From contig NZ_CASEGO010000001.1 of the NCBI RefSeq assembly GCF_949287625.1, forward strand, positions 116,961 through 180,960: a DNA stretch of 64,000 nt, read 5' to 3'. Positions within the stretch are counted from its first letter, which is position 1, and each line of letters opens with the position of its first letter. The translations under genes and the position numbers were made by a program. Positions 9,655 through 19,061 of the stretch are shown here, piece after piece. Under the pieces are notes generated by a model. That model searched no databases. It had not been told where the DNA came from and saw nothing but the letters and a program-made list of their open reading frames with translations. The DNA is from an uncultured Brachyspira sp. Lineage in GTDB: Bacteria; Spirochaetota; Brachyspiria; Brachyspirales; Brachyspiraceae.

Positions 9655-11268
9655 TTATTTTCTTACAAACTTTCTAAATAATCTGCCTATAAACATATTA
9701 ATAAAAGATATAAAATCATCATTTCTTATCACTATATTAATAATAGAATATGATAAAACTCCCAACAGTATTACTATAAATACTTTAAGTATGAAAAATA
9801 TCCTAGAATCAGCTGTATTTGATAATAAATAATATTTAACTCCGTAAACAGCTGCCGCCATAAATAAACTGGATACTGCTGTTTTGACTATCTCTAACTT
9901 TTTATTTATTATTGACTTTACAGCCAATTTTCTCATAAGTAATACATATAGTATACAAAAAGATACAATATTTGCAATAACACTTGATATAGATATTCCA
10001 ATAATATCGAATTTAAATACATAAACACATAAATAATTACTAACTGCATTGATTATAAATGTAAAAAATGCTATATAAACAGGGGTTTTCATATCTTTCA
10101 TAGCATAAAATGACTGTACAAGTATTCTATAACTTGCCACAAAAAATAATGAAACTGATAAATACCTTAAAGCACTTGATACTAAATATGTAGATTTTGA
10201 AGAAAATGCCCCGTATTCAAATATCATTCTAACTATTTCTCTGCCCAATACTATAAACCCGAAAGTAGCTGGAATAGTAACTAATGCTACAAGTCTTAAA
10301 GAATATGCTAAAGTTTCAACTGCTTCATCTTTTTTGTTGTCTGTTATAAGTTTGCTTAAAGTTGGAAGCATAACTGTTGCAACACTTACAGCAAAAACTC
10401 CTAAAACGAATTCATGTATTCTAGTAGCAAATGTAACAGCAGAAACCCTGCCCTCTCCGATAGCACCTGCAAATGCAGTAGATACAAGTAAATTAATCTG
10501 ATATATGCTAGCTCCAAATATACCGGGAGCAAATAATTTTATCATTTTCATAACATAAGGATCTTTAAAATTAAAATAAGGCTTAAAACTAAATCCCTGC
10601 TTATGAACAAAAGGCATTTGATACACAAACTGTACAAATCCGCCTAATAATACTGCAAATGCAAATACATAAGCCATATTGCTGAAAAAATTAGGCATAA
10701 AAAAATAAAAAAACAGTGCCATAGATATGATAACTGTATTTAAAAGTATAGGACTTGCTGCCGAAATGGAATAATATCCTCTTATATTAAGAACTCCCTG
10801 CATCAATGCTGCCAATGATATAAATAAAAGATACGGAAACATTATTCTTGATAAATCAGATGCTAAACTTAATGCTTCTATATTATCTTTTCCAGATTTG
10901 TAAAGTATATTAACTAACAAAGGAGAAATTATAATACCAACAGCAACAACACCTATAAGTATTAATCCAAGAAGTGTAAAAACAGCCCTAAAAAACTTTT
11001 TTGACTCATCTTTACCCTTTTCTTTTTCAAGCTCTGTAAATACTGGTATAAAACTTGCCGCCATATTGCCTTCAGCAAATAAACGCCTTAAAAGATTTGG
11101 AAGTATAAAACCTATAGCAAAAGCATCAGCTATAAATGTAGTTCCCAGTAATGCCGCCTGTATTTGATCTCTGACAAGTCCGAATACTCTGCTTATTGTT
11201 GTTACAAGCGACATTTTTAATGATGATTTGGCTATTTTTTCCTTGCTTACATTTTTATTTTCTGACAT
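9655..11268 (-). CDS. murJ: Lipid II flippase MurJ (MviN family)
   Basis: MurJ moves lipid II across the inner membrane for peptidoglycan synthesis. The 537 residues form about 14 hydrophobic segments. The N-terminus [22 protein letters not shown] and the stretch [23 protein letters not shown] are the family signature, with the essential arginines in GLVRD and LLRRLFAEG present. [16 protein letters not shown] and [16 protein letters not shown] are also typical. It is transcribed on its own, ahead of the chemotaxis receptor. Confidence 0.96.
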   Translation of the reverse strand: MSENKNVSKEKIAKSSLKMSLVTTISRVFGLVRDQIQAALLGTTFIADAFAIGFILPNLLRRLFAEGNMAASFIPVFTELEKEKGKDESKKFFRAVFTLLGLILIGVVAVGIIISPLLVNILYKSGKDNIEALSLASDLSRIMFPYLLFISLAALMQGVLNIRGYYSISAASPILLNTVIISMALFFYFFMPNFFSNMAYVFAFAVLLGGFVQFVYQMPFVHKQGFSFKPYFNFKDPYVMKMIKLFAPGIFGASIYQINLLVSTAFAGAIGEGRVSAVTFATRIHEFVLGVFAVSVATVMLPTLSKLITDNKKDEAVETLAYSLRLVALVTIPATFGFIVLGREIVRMIFEYGAFSSKSTYLVSSALRYLSVSLFFVASYRILVQSFYAMKDMKTPVYIAFFTFIINAVSNYLCVYVFKFDIIGISISSVIANIVSFCILYVLLMRKLAVKSIINKKLEIVKTAVSSLFMAAAVYGVKYYLLSNTADSRIFFILKVFIVILLGVLSYSIINIVIRNDDFISFINMFIGRLFRKFVRK

Positions 11269-11431
11269 ATTTCCTCTATTATTACAGTTATATAAATCAA
11301 ATTATAAAATCTTCATACTAATTATTTATATAATAACAGTATATATTAACTATCATAAAAATATAAATCGAAAAATAATAAAAAACAATATTATACTTGT
11401 AAAGCATAATAGTTAATTTATAAAAAATTAT

Positions 11432-12214
11432 TTACAATGAAAAAATATCTTTGATTATATAAACAAAATCATTCTTTGGAAATTTTGATATATTTATAAC
11501 ATTTTCTATAGCTTCTGCAAAATATAAATTGTTTTCACTAGGCAAATATGATACAGTAAATATCTGAGCATTAGCATTTAATAATTTTTCTTTTGTATAT
11601 CCGTATTCTGACATTGCTATTAATCTGTTTGGAACATTATTTCCATAAAAAATAAAAACTGCATGATTATATAATTTAGCTTTTAATATTTTATCTTTAT
11701 CATCATTATCATTTTTTCTAAAAAGTTTTTGATTATCATCTATATATAAATCAAATATTTCATTTGCTTCATTTTTTATATTATTTAAAATGCCTTCGCC
11801 GTCTTTATCAATATCTGCTAAAAAGAAATAGTATGCATGTATTGTAATAGATTTTTTATTTTTTATTACATCAGCATTTATAAACACTCTTGATGAATTA
11901 ATAGAATACATACTGTATCCGAAATATCTAAGCCTATCTATTATATTATCTTTAGTTACATTTTTATTTAAAATATGTTCCAGCTGTGAATTATTTTTTA
12001 TAAATATCAATTTTCTTTTGTTTATGCTTGATGCATCCAAATATAAAAATACAATGGTTATTATTTCAAGAATTATAAGAATAATCGTTATATATATTTG
12101 ATTATTATTGTAAATAGAGAAAAAAATTAAGTCGGCAAACGCTATGGCTATCACCCCATAAACGCTTGCCCTTAATAACTCTTTTTTGAAGGAGAACAGC
12201 TTATTATTGTTCAT
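11432..12214 (-). CDS. Hypothetical membrane-anchored protein
   Basis: I do not recognise this 260-residue protein. Two hydrophobic helices sit near the N-terminus (about 15-33 and 39-59), followed by a soluble domain of about 200 residues with mixed alpha/beta character and a charged DNDDKDK loop near 165. The SYLPSENNLYFAEAIENVINIS region looks like the end of a compact domain. It lies 39 bases after fliE in the same direction and may be read through from the flagellar operon, but nothing in the sequence shows a flagellar role. Confidence 0.7.
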   Translation of the reverse strand: MNNNKLFSFKKELLRASVYGVIAIAFADLIFFSIYNNNQIYITIILIILEIITIVFLYLDASSINKRKLIFIKNNSQLEHILNKNVTKDNIIDRLRYFGYSMYSINSSRVFINADVIKNKKSITIHAYYFFLADIDKDGEGILNNIKNEANEIFDLYIDDNQKLFRKNDNDDKDKILKAKLYNHAVFIFYGNNVPNRLIAMSEYGYTKEKLLNANAQIFTVSYLPSENNLYFAEAIENVINISKFPKNDFVYIIKDIFSL

Positions 12215-12253
12215 TATTTCTTTATTATATTTTACTTTATTATATAACTATAA

Positions 12254-12622
12254 TTATCTGTAAGTTGTAACTTCCTGATATGCTCTTACTGCTCTGTCTA
12301 CAACTGCTTTTGTAAAACTAAGCGATAATTCAGCCTCAGCAATAGCATTCATCACATCAGATACATCAACCTGATCTGGTCTTATACCAGCCTGCACTAT
12401 AATATTATCTCTGTCAACTTGTTTTTGATTGACAGCTTCAATAGCATCGCTCAGCATAGTACCAAAATTACTTATCAAATCATTACTTGAACTTCTTCTT
12501 AACTGCTGAGCAGGTCCGTAATGTCTAGGGTCAGTAGTTTTTAATACGAATCCGTAATTATCGCCAACATTTCCTGTTTTTGAAGCAGCACTATAAGAGT
12601 TCATTACACTATTAATATTCAT
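12254..12622 (-). CDS. fliE: Flagellar hook-basal body protein FliE
   Basis: FliE joins the MS ring to the rod of the flagellar basal body. The C-terminal half is typical: FGTMLSDAIEAVNQKQVDRD, then DVSDVMNAIAEAELSLSFTK and VVDRAVRAYQEV. Length (122 residues) is a little over the usual 100-110, with an N-terminal extension rich in Ser, Asn and Gly. It is the third gene of flgB-flgC-fliE, 22 bases after flgC, the standard order in many bacteria. Confidence 0.95.
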   Translation of the reverse strand: MNINSVMNSYSAASKTGNVGDNYGFVLKTTDPRHYGPAQQLRRSSSNDLISNFGTMLSDAIEAVNQKQVDRDNIIVQAGIRPDQVDVSDVMNAIAEAELSLSFTKAVVDRAVRAYQEVTTYR

Positions 12623-12644
12623 AAAAATATCCTTAAAAAATTAA

Positions 12645-13106
12645 TTAATATCTAATTATATTCAAAGCACTTCCAAACATAGTTTTAGCCGACTGTATCA
12701 TAGTAGAATTAGCCTCATAAGCTCTTGAAGCCTCCATCATATCAACCATTTCTGTAACTGGATTAACATTTGGCATCTCTACATAACCTGCCTTTTCACC
12801 GTATTTAATAGCGTCTGGGTGAGAAGGATCATAAACAAATCTTGTAGCAGTTTCCATATCTTTTTCTATGCTGAAAACTCTTACCCCTGTACCAACATTA
12901 GGCTGCAAAGCCTCTGGCAAAAATGGGCTTCTATATTTGTTGCCGTCATCTCTAGGCTTAAATATAACTCTGCTTCTTCTGAAAGCTCCGCCTTCTGTAG
13001 TTCTTGTAGTATTAACATTTGCTATATTATCAGCTATAACATCTAATCTTGTTCTTTGAGCTGTTAAACCGCTTCCTGATGTATTAATAATTGAAAATAT
13101 TCCCAT
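12645..13106 (-). CDS. flgC: Flagellar basal-body rod protein FlgC
   Basis: FlgC is one of the proximal rod proteins. The N-terminal rod motif SGSGLTAQRTRLDVIADNIA and the C-terminal MPNVNPVTEMVDMMEASRAY, EANSTMIQSAKTM are diagnostic. At 153 residues it is of family length. It follows flgB by 25 bases and precedes fliE. It is exported through the flagellar type III system and so has no signal peptide. Confidence 0.97.
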   Translation of the reverse strand: MGIFSIINTSGSGLTAQRTRLDVIADNIANVNTTRTTEGGAFRRSRVIFKPRDDGNKYRSPFLPEALQPNVGTGVRVFSIEKDMETATRFVYDPSHPDAIKYGEKAGYVEMPNVNPVTEMVDMMEASRAYEANSTMIQSAKTMFGSALNIIRY

Positions 13107-13131
13107 ATTCTATTCTCCTTAATACCAACTA

Positions 13132-13560
13132 TTAAGCATTACCTATCATTCTTCTGATTTCTCTGTACTGAGCATTAACTATTTGAGTAAACATTTGATA
13201 ACGCAAAGTGTTTTTAGCTTCTTCAGCCATTTCTTTATCTATATCAACATTATTTTTATCATTTCTATAGCTAGTATCATAATCTACTGTAAGAGTAGGT
13301 GCAACGTCCTGATAATTCATAGGCATATGAAAAGGAAAATGTCTGGAATCTGTTCTTTTAGCTTCCATACCATCATATTTCTCACTGTCTAAAGCTCTTG
13401 CAAGCTGATATTCAAAAGTTACATCGCTTCTTTTAAAATTCGGAGTAGATACATTTGCTATATTATCCGCTATAACTTCAGCTCTAAGCCCATAAACATT
13501 TAAAAGCTTTTTAGCTACTGTCATAGTTTTAGCATAAGTTGTATCAGCAAACATATTCAT
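13132..13560 (-). CDS. flgB: Flagellar basal-body rod protein FlgB
   Basis: FlgB is the first rod protein of the basal body. The motif LRAEVIADNIANVSTPNFKR near the N-terminus and the C-terminal NTLRYQMFTQIVNAQYREIR match the family, and the length of 142 residues is normal. It is the first gene of the flgB-flgC-fliE operon. The region before it (13561-13670) is AT-rich and should hold the operon promoter, which I could not pin down. Confidence 0.97.
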   Translation of the reverse strand: MNMFADTTYAKTMTVAKKLLNVYGLRAEVIADNIANVSTPNFKRSDVTFEYQLARALDSEKYDGMEAKRTDSRHFPFHMPMNYQDVAPTLTVDYDTSYRNDKNNVDIDKEMAEEAKNTLRYQMFTQIVNAQYREIRRMIGNA

Positions 13561-13672
13561 AGTTTTTAATCCTAAATAATAAAATAATACTTACAATTAT
13601 TCTCGGTTTATTAAAAAACTGCTTTAACATTTTTTAATTATTATTAAAATATAAATTTTATATTTTTATACA

Positions 13673-14039
13673 GTTTATACCTAAACAAATATAGTTTGTC
13701 AATTTTTTTGTTGTTATTTTTCCCGCCGCACGCCATACTTAACAGTACTTCCTTCGGCCGCAGGCGGACAGCGTCAAAGAACCTTATATCCTCGACAAGC
13801 TCGGATACGCTTCGCGAAAGTGCAAGTGTAACAATAATACTAAATAGTACTAATTATGTTTTATATGTAGAATAAATTACTAAATTTAGCCTGAAATATA
13901 GCCTTTCGCTACCGACACCACAGGGGGCTTCGTCGGCACGCAGAACGTGGCACTACTGTGTGCTTCGCAGAGCTAGTCCCCAAAAATAATAAAAATATAA
14001 AAACTAATTTTGACAAAATGTAGTTGTTTAGGTGTATAT
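13673..14039. repeat. MITE-like element, copy B (367 bp)
   Basis: The left 30-bp terminus (13673-13702) starts GTTTATACCTAAACAAAT and ends TTTGTCAA. The right (14010-14039) starts TTGACAAAATGTAG and ends GTGTATAT, so the two are good inverted repeats. The core contains CCCGCCGCACGCCATACTTA, CGAAAGTGCAAGTG and GGCACGCAGAACGTGGC, again far richer in G+C than the flanks. Its right end reaches the stop codon of the aldo/keto reductase gene. It fills most of the 13561-14038 gap. Confidence 0.85.
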
Positions 14040-14860
14040 TAAAAATCAAAAACTAAAGGATCAGCACCTATTTTCTCCCCATTTTCTAAAGAATTAATCC
14101 TTCCCATATCATTTTTATCTAAATTAAAGTCAAATACATCAATATTTTCTTCTATCCTATTTTTATTTACAGATTTAGGTATAACAGAAATACCGCTTTC
14201 TATATTCCATCTTAATATTATTTGAGCTGCTGTTTTATTGTATTTTTTAGCTATATCAATAATAACTTCATTATCAAAAAGTTTTCCTCTTCCTAAAGGA
14301 GACCAAGCCTCTACAGCCATATTATGTTTTTTACAGAAATCAACCAATTCATTTCTAGGCAAATTAGGGTGTCTTTCTATTTGATTAACAGTAGGAGCTA
14401 TATTGCAATGAGCAAATATATCTTTTAAATGCTTTATCTCAAAATTACTCAAGCCTATTGATTTTGCCTTCTTGCTTTGACATATATTTTCTAAAGCTCT
14501 GTAAGTATCCAGATATCTCTCTTTATTCTGACCAGGCCAATGAATAAGAAGCAAATCTACATAGTCCATATTAAGTTTTTCCAAACTCTCTTCAAATGAT
14601 TTTCTTGTAGAATTATATCCTTGTTTGGTATTCCATATTTTTGTAGTTATAAATACTTCCTCTCTTTTTATTCCAGTCTTTCTTATTGCTTCTCCGAGTT
14701 CTTTTTCATTATTATAGAATTGTGCAGTATCAAATTTTCTGTATCCTGCCTCTATTGCAAATCTTACAGCATTTTCTAATTCTTTTTTATCAGTTATTTT
14801 ATATACTCCAAGTCCCAATATAGGCATTTCTATAGAGTTATTTAACTTTAGATTAATCAT
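14039..14860 (-). CDS. Aldo/keto reductase (AKR5-type, NADPH-dependent)
   Basis: This 273-residue TIM-barrel oxidoreductase reduces aldehydes or ketones with NADPH. The family signature appears as GYRKFDTAQFYNNEKELGEAI (catalytic Asp and Tyr), Lys in TTKIWNTKQGY, His in LLLIHWPG, and the cofactor-binding IPKSVNKNRIEEN near the C-terminus. The layout resembles 2,5-diketo-gluconate reductases. The substrate is unknown. It is a single gene whose stop codon lies at the end of a MITE-like repeat. Confidence 0.93.
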   Translation of the reverse strand: MINLKLNNSIEMPILGLGVYKITDKKELENAVRFAIEAGYRKFDTAQFYNNEKELGEAIRKTGIKREEVFITTKIWNTKQGYNSTRKSFEESLEKLNMDYVDLLLIHWPGQNKERYLDTYRALENICQSKKAKSIGLSNFEIKHLKDIFAHCNIAPTVNQIERHPNLPRNELVDFCKKHNMAVEAWSPLGRGKLFDNEVIIDIAKKYNKTAAQIILRWNIESGISVIPKSVNKNRIEENIDVFDFNLDKNDMGRINSLENGEKIGADPLVFDF

Positions 14861-15020
14861 AATTATTTCCTATTTATTAGTTTTATTAATTATAGTACTT
14901 ATTGAAAATATAAAAATAGTATATAATATTTATTAAATTATCAATAATAAAAAATAAGTCTGTTATAAGATATAATTATATGCTATAATAGATATTATTA
15001 CAGCAAATTTTTTATAAGAT

Positions 15021-15081
15021 GTTAATTGTTAAAAAATATCTTATGGTTTTTATGATTTTCCGATAATATTAAACAATTAAC
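15021..15081 (+). promoter_or_regulatory. Inverted repeats in the fliS 5' leader
   Basis: GTTAATTGTT (15021-15030) is the exact inverse of AACAATTAAC (15072-15081). An overlapping pair, TAAGAT (15015) and ATCTTA (about 15038), could form a competing hairpin. The arrangement sits just before fliS and could affect its transcription or translation. Function is inferred only. Confidence 0.35.
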
Positions 15082-15106
15082 ATAATAATATATTTGGGGG
15101 ATTCAA

Positions 15107-15562
15107 TTGGCTAGTAATAACGGTTACGAAAAATATAAAAAGGTTGATGTAAGCACAGCTTCTCAAAACAGATTAATTATTATGCTTTATGACGGTGCTA
15201 TAAAGTTTTTAGAAACTGCATGTGCAGCTATGGATAAAAAACATGGCACTGAAGAAGCCCATAATAATATATTAAAAGCTCAGGAAATTATTTATGAACT
15301 TTTGTCTTCTCTAAATTATGAAGCAGGAGATATAGCTCACAGACTTGCTTCTATATATACCTATATGAATCAAAAACTCACAGAAGGCAATATATCAAAA
15401 ACTAAACCACCTTTGCTTGAAGTAATAAGATATCTTAAAGAACTCAAAATGGCTTGGGAAGGTGTTGAAGAACAGATTGCTAAAGGAAATGCCGAAAACA
15501 AAGCTCAATCTTCAGGCAGTAAAAAAGATGAAGGCGAAAGTAAATTAAATATAACAGGTTGA
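15107..15562 (+). CDS. fliS: Flagellin export chaperone FliS
   Basis: FliS binds newly made flagellin in the cytoplasm and stops it polymerising before export. The 151 residues are typical: YKKVDVSTASQNRLIIMLYD near the start, then GAIKFLETACAAM and IIYELLSSLNYEAGDIAHRL. The start is a TTG codon at 15107, preceded by a TTTGGGGG Shine-Dalgarno-like stretch; no ATG is placed to start the conserved N-terminus. A charged, low-complexity tail (from about 130) is outside the core fold. The next gene begins 7 bases after its stop, so the two are probably co-transcribed. Confidence 0.95.
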   Translation: MASNNGYEKYKKVDVSTASQNRLIIMLYDGAIKFLETACAAMDKKHGTEEAHNNILKAQEIIYELLSSLNYEAGDIAHRLASIYTYMNQKLTEGNISKTKPPLLEVIRYLKELKMAWEGVEEQIAKGNAENKAQSSGSKKDEGESKLNITG

Positions 15563-15569
15563 AATAACA

Positions 15570-16316
15570 ATGAAAAAAATATATGCATTAATATCAGCAA
15601 TTATAATTATTTCTATGGTTTTTATTTCTTGTAAAGATAAAGATTATGAAAGCATAGATCAATACGAAGCTAGAATGAACAGCCTTGAGTTTTTAAAATA
15701 TTATAATATACAAGATGTTATGGCACCTCGTATAGTAGATGACGGCGTATTATTTACTTTTGCTGAAAATTATGATTCTGTAGAAGTATCAGGAGATTTT
15801 AACAATTGGGAAGACAGTATACCTCTTATTAAAAGTTCATATGGGGTTTATTATTATCTTTGTCAGACTCCTTTAAAAGCTGGCAAATATTCATACCGTT
15901 ACAGAGTTAATGGTGTATGGATTAATGATCCTGTCAATCCATATACAGAATATGATAATAATAATCAATCTGTAAGCTACTTTGTTTTAACCAATGATAT
16001 AGGTTTTTATGAAAAAAATCCTATTTATAATTCTGACGGAACAGTTACTTTCTTCTACAGTAATAATACAGCCAAAGAAGTTATGTTTACTTCAGATAAA
16101 TTAGGTTTTGATAGTTTAAGATATCCGATGACATATTCTAATAATTTATGGGTTATAACATTAAGACCAGAATCAGGAAACTATTATTACAATTTCGTAG
16201 TTGATAGAATATGGGAAGTTGATCCGCTTAATATGAATGTTTATAAAGGAAGTGACGGAAGACTTCATTCATATATCTTGATAAATTATAATCAAACCAA
16301 TGCTATAAAATATTAA
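15570..16316 (+). CDS. Lipoprotein with CBM48/AMPK-type glycogen-binding fold
   Basis: Residues 1-21 form a lipoprotein signal with the lipobox VFISC. Residues about 60-135 match the early-set carbohydrate-binding module of isoamylase/AMPK proteins: VEVSGDFNNWEDSIPLIKSS, then LKAGKYSYRYRVNGVWINDP. A second, more diverged copy follows (about 150-240: EVMFTSDKLGFDSLRYPM, then YYYNFVVDRIWEVDPLN). It may bind polysaccharide at the cell surface or periplasm, but no enzyme domain is present. It directly follows fliS; a link with the flagellar sheath or filament is possible but not shown. Confidence 0.8.
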   Translation: MKKIYALISAIIIISMVFISCKDKDYESIDQYEARMNSLEFLKYYNIQDVMAPRIVDDGVLFTFAENYDSVEVSGDFNNWEDSIPLIKSSYGVYYYLCQTPLKAGKYSYRYRVNGVWINDPVNPYTEYDNNNQSVSYFVLTNDIGFYEKNPIYNSDGTVTFFYSNNTAKEVMFTSDKLGFDSLRYPMTYSNNLWVITLRPESGNYYYNFVVDRIWEVDPLNMNVYKGSDGRLHSYILINYNQTNAIKY

Positions 16317-16340
16317 TTTAATAAAATTTTTTATTATAAA

Positions 16341-16373
16341 AAAAGAGGTACTTTTTATTTAAGTATCTCTTTT
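16341..16373 (+). terminator. Terminator after the fliS operon
   Basis: AAAAGAGGTACTT pairs with AAGTATCTCTTTT around a 7-base loop and is followed by TTTTTATT on the plus strand, just after the lipoprotein gene. Confidence 0.85.
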
Positions 16374-16379
16374 TTATTT

Positions 16380-16742
16380 ATTCATTTTGAAAAAACATAA
16401 AAACTTATTTATTTTATAATAGTCTCGTTTAAAAAACCTATTAATAAATAATTTTTACAAGTTTATCATTTTATACAAAATTAGATAATATTAATTATTA
16501 CACAGATAAATGTTTTACATGTTGTATAATTTATTATCTTGCATATAAATATGCAGTTCTGAAGCAGCAGAGTGTATACAATCTTTATTCTAACTGAAGA
16601 CATATTTTTCTTATATATCATCGCCTAGTATGTAACTTGAACACGCTAATCAGAAAAAATAAGCAGTAAATTGCATAGCCCATATGCTTTGCAAATCCCA
16701 AATCATAAAATACCAGAAATAGTATAAATATATATTGATTCT
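16380..16742. other. Gene-free AT-rich stretch
   Basis: No gene, RNA or clear repeat could be seen. The part from 16555 to 16690 is less AT-rich and reads like decayed coding DNA, but no frame gives a recognisable protein. Confidence 0.4.
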
Positions 16743-18581
16743 TTATTTTTCTATTTTAAAGAAACTAATAAGCTCCTGCAAATGTATGGCATCATTATAC
16801 AAAGACATAGAAGAAGCGGTTGACTCTTCTACCAAAGCAGCATTTTCCTGTGTTAAATTATCCATCTCTTCAACTGCCCTATTTACCTGAGATACACCTT
16901 CTTTTTGTTCCACAGCAGCTTCTGTTATACTTTTTATAGTATCAGCTGTTTCTTCTATTTGTTCTTTTATTCCTACAAACAGCTGTTCCTGACTTCCTAC
17001 TATATTGTTAGCTTTATTTATTTTTTCATATACTTTATTAATTAACTCTGTAATATCTTTTGCAGAATCCTGACTGTTTTGTGCCAAACTTCTAACTTCA
17101 CTTGCTACAACAGCAAAACCTTTACCCTGATCTCCAGCACGTGCCGCTTCAACCGCTGCATTAAGAGCCAATATATTAGTTTGAAAAGCTATACCTTCTA
17201 TAACTCTTATAATATCTTTAATCTTTTCACTGTCTTCATTAACTTCGCTTATACTTTTTACTGTATCTTCTACTACAGATGCTGCATTTTCTATAGCTAT
17301 TTTACAATCATTCATCATTTCATTGCCTTTTACAGAATTATTAATAGATACAGTAATTGCTGCCGCTATTTCTTCCATAAATGAGCCAGTCTCCTCAAGA
17401 TTTCCAGCTGTACTTTCTGCTTTTTCTGCCAAATCCTTATTACCAGTAGCCAAACTATTAGCAGCCTGTGCCATTTTAGCAGCTTCTTCTAAAGAATTCT
17501 CTATTATTTCTATAAGTTTATATTTCATATTATGAAAAGAAAGAGATAATTCCCCTATTTCATCTTTTCTATTTACTTTTCTCCTATGCATAACAAGTCT
17601 TCCATTTTCTATTTCTCTAGCTTCTTCAACAACAAGACTAAGAGGTTTTGTAATACTTTTAGCAAAGAAGAACATAATAATGATTAAAATAACTATAGAG
17701 ATAACAGCAACTAATAGTGTAATTGCTATAGTTGTTCTTATCTGCTCAAATATCTCATCTTCATTCATAGCATATGTTACCATCCAAGGCTGAAAATCCA
17801 TTTTTCTGTAATATCCAATTCTGATTATATCCCCGCTTCTGTAGCTGTAAGGACCTTCTTTTAATGAATTATTAAATATATTTCTGTATTCTGCTGGTGC
17901 TTCTTTATTTATATTGGCAGTATCCATATCCATAGTAACTATTAAATCTTCATTTACTGCTACTATTCTTCCTGTTCTTCCTAGTTCAACTTTAGAGAAA
18001 TAACGGTCATGTATAACATTGCCTTTAATAGTACTTACTAAATATCCCAAAGTATTATTAGTAAAATCTGTTACTTTTACACCTACAGCCAAAGTTATTT
18101 CACCAGTTACAGGAGATTCTCTTGTGCTTCCCAAAGCAGATGCCTCTCCTGAAGATAGTTTTTTCCATAAACTAGGTCTAATTTCGGACATATTTCTATT
18201 TCTTAGTACATCTGATTTTGTTAATATAACATTGCCGTTTATATCTGTAAGATAAATATTTTCTACGTACGGATTTTTTTCCATAAATACTTCAATATCT
18301 CTTTCACTATATGCTCTATAAGTATCATCTCTAAAAATCATAAAATTTCTAATATTAGCATCACTAGCATAGGAATCAGCAAGCATTATTTGTGATTCTG
18401 TCATAGAGTCAAGCAAATAAGCATACCCTTCTACTGTATTTCTAAATCCTACATTAATAGCTTCTCTTATACCCTTGCTTGAAAAAAATAGAGAAACAAT
18501 TAATAAAACTATTATTATTATAACGCTTATAAGACTGATAGATAATGGTAACTTAAATGCTAAACTATTAATTTTTTTCAT
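16743..18581 (-). CDS. Methyl-accepting chemotaxis protein
   Basis: This 612-residue receptor has membrane helices at about 12-33 and 283-308. Between them is a Cache-type sensor with [20 protein letters not shown] and [23 protein letters not shown] domain follows ([20 protein letters not shown]), then the cytoplasmic signalling coiled coil with the conserved tip [19 protein letters not shown] near residue 477. The protein ends shortly after the coiled coil without a CheR-binding pentapeptide. It is divergent from pbpC, with a long AT-rich region between them. The ligand is unknown. Confidence 0.96.
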   Translation of the reverse strand: MKKINSLAFKLPLSISLISVIIIIVLLIVSLFFSSKGIREAINVGFRNTVEGYAYLLDSMTESQIMLADSYASDANIRNFMIFRDDTYRAYSERDIEVFMEKNPYVENIYLTDINGNVILTKSDVLRNRNMSEIRPSLWKKLSSGEASALGSTRESPVTGEITLAVGVKVTDFTNNTLGYLVSTIKGNVIHDRYFSKVELGRTGRIVAVNEDLIVTMDMDTANINKEAPAEYRNIFNNSLKEGPYSYRSGDIIRIGYYRKMDFQPWMVTYAMNEDEIFEQIRTTIAITLLVAVISIVILIIIMFFFAKSITKPLSLVVEEAREIENGRLVMHRRKVNRKDEIGELSLSFHNMKYKLIEIIENSLEEAAKMAQAANSLATGNKDLAEKAESTAGNLEETGSFMEEIAAAITVSINNSVKGNEMMNDCKIAIENAASVVEDTVKSISEVNEDSEKIKDIIRVIEGIAFQTNILALNAAVEAARAGDQGKGFAVVASEVRSLAQNSQDSAKDITELINKVYEKINKANNIVGSQEQLFVGIKEQIEETADTIKSITEAAVEQKEGVSQVNRAVEEMDNLTQENAALVEESTASSMSLYNDAIHLQELISFFKIEK

Positions 18582-18719
18582 GAAATAACTCCAAAACTAT
18601 TATTGATGATGACAAAATAACTATAGTAAAAATTATTGTGATTGTCAATTGCATTTAGTAATAATAAAATTACATAAGTAAAAAAATATAACATGCTATA
18701 CAAATATATATAATATACT

Positions 18720-18827
18720 ATATATACCTAATTAGTCATAATAAGAATAATTAATAACATTAAAATAGAATTATTTTTTTAATTTAAAATATTTATTTTG
18801 ACAAAATTGAATTGTTCCTCTTCATAA
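18720..18827. repeat. Possible degenerate MITE-like copy (108 bp)
   Basis: ATATATACCTAATTAG at the left and TTGACAAAATTGAATTG at the right resemble the two termini of the MITE-like family, as in the shortened copies at 27970 and 31561. No GC-rich core remains, and the inner half of the left end is not conserved, so this is a tentative call. Confidence 0.3.
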
Positions 18828-18838
18828 AACATTATTAT

Positions 18839-18862
18839 AAACATGTTATTATATACATGTTT
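18839..18862. promoter_or_regulatory. Dyad AAACATGT-N8-ACATGTTT
   Basis: A perfect 8-bp inverted repeat in the divergent region between the receptor and pbpC has the size of a regulator binding site. The rest of the region (18582-19061) is AT-rich. It holds a possible promoter for pbpC (TTGACT at 19033, TAAAAT at 19055), which would start transcription almost at the ATG. Confidence 0.3.
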
Positions 18863-19061
18863 TAAAATATCCGGCAAAATTATTTGTAATTTTTTATATG
18901 CTTTGTTATTATAAATTTTAATACATAAACTGCATCGCATAAATAACCATGTTAATATAATGCTATTATTTTATATAGCAAAATGACAGCATAAATATAA
19001 AAAATTATCTTTTGAACAAAATCACAAATAATTTGACTATTTTTTTCTTTTATATAAAATA

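Noticed and set aside
16555..16690. Possible decayed gene
   Set aside because: No frame on either strand gives a motif or a reasonable length of open sequence.
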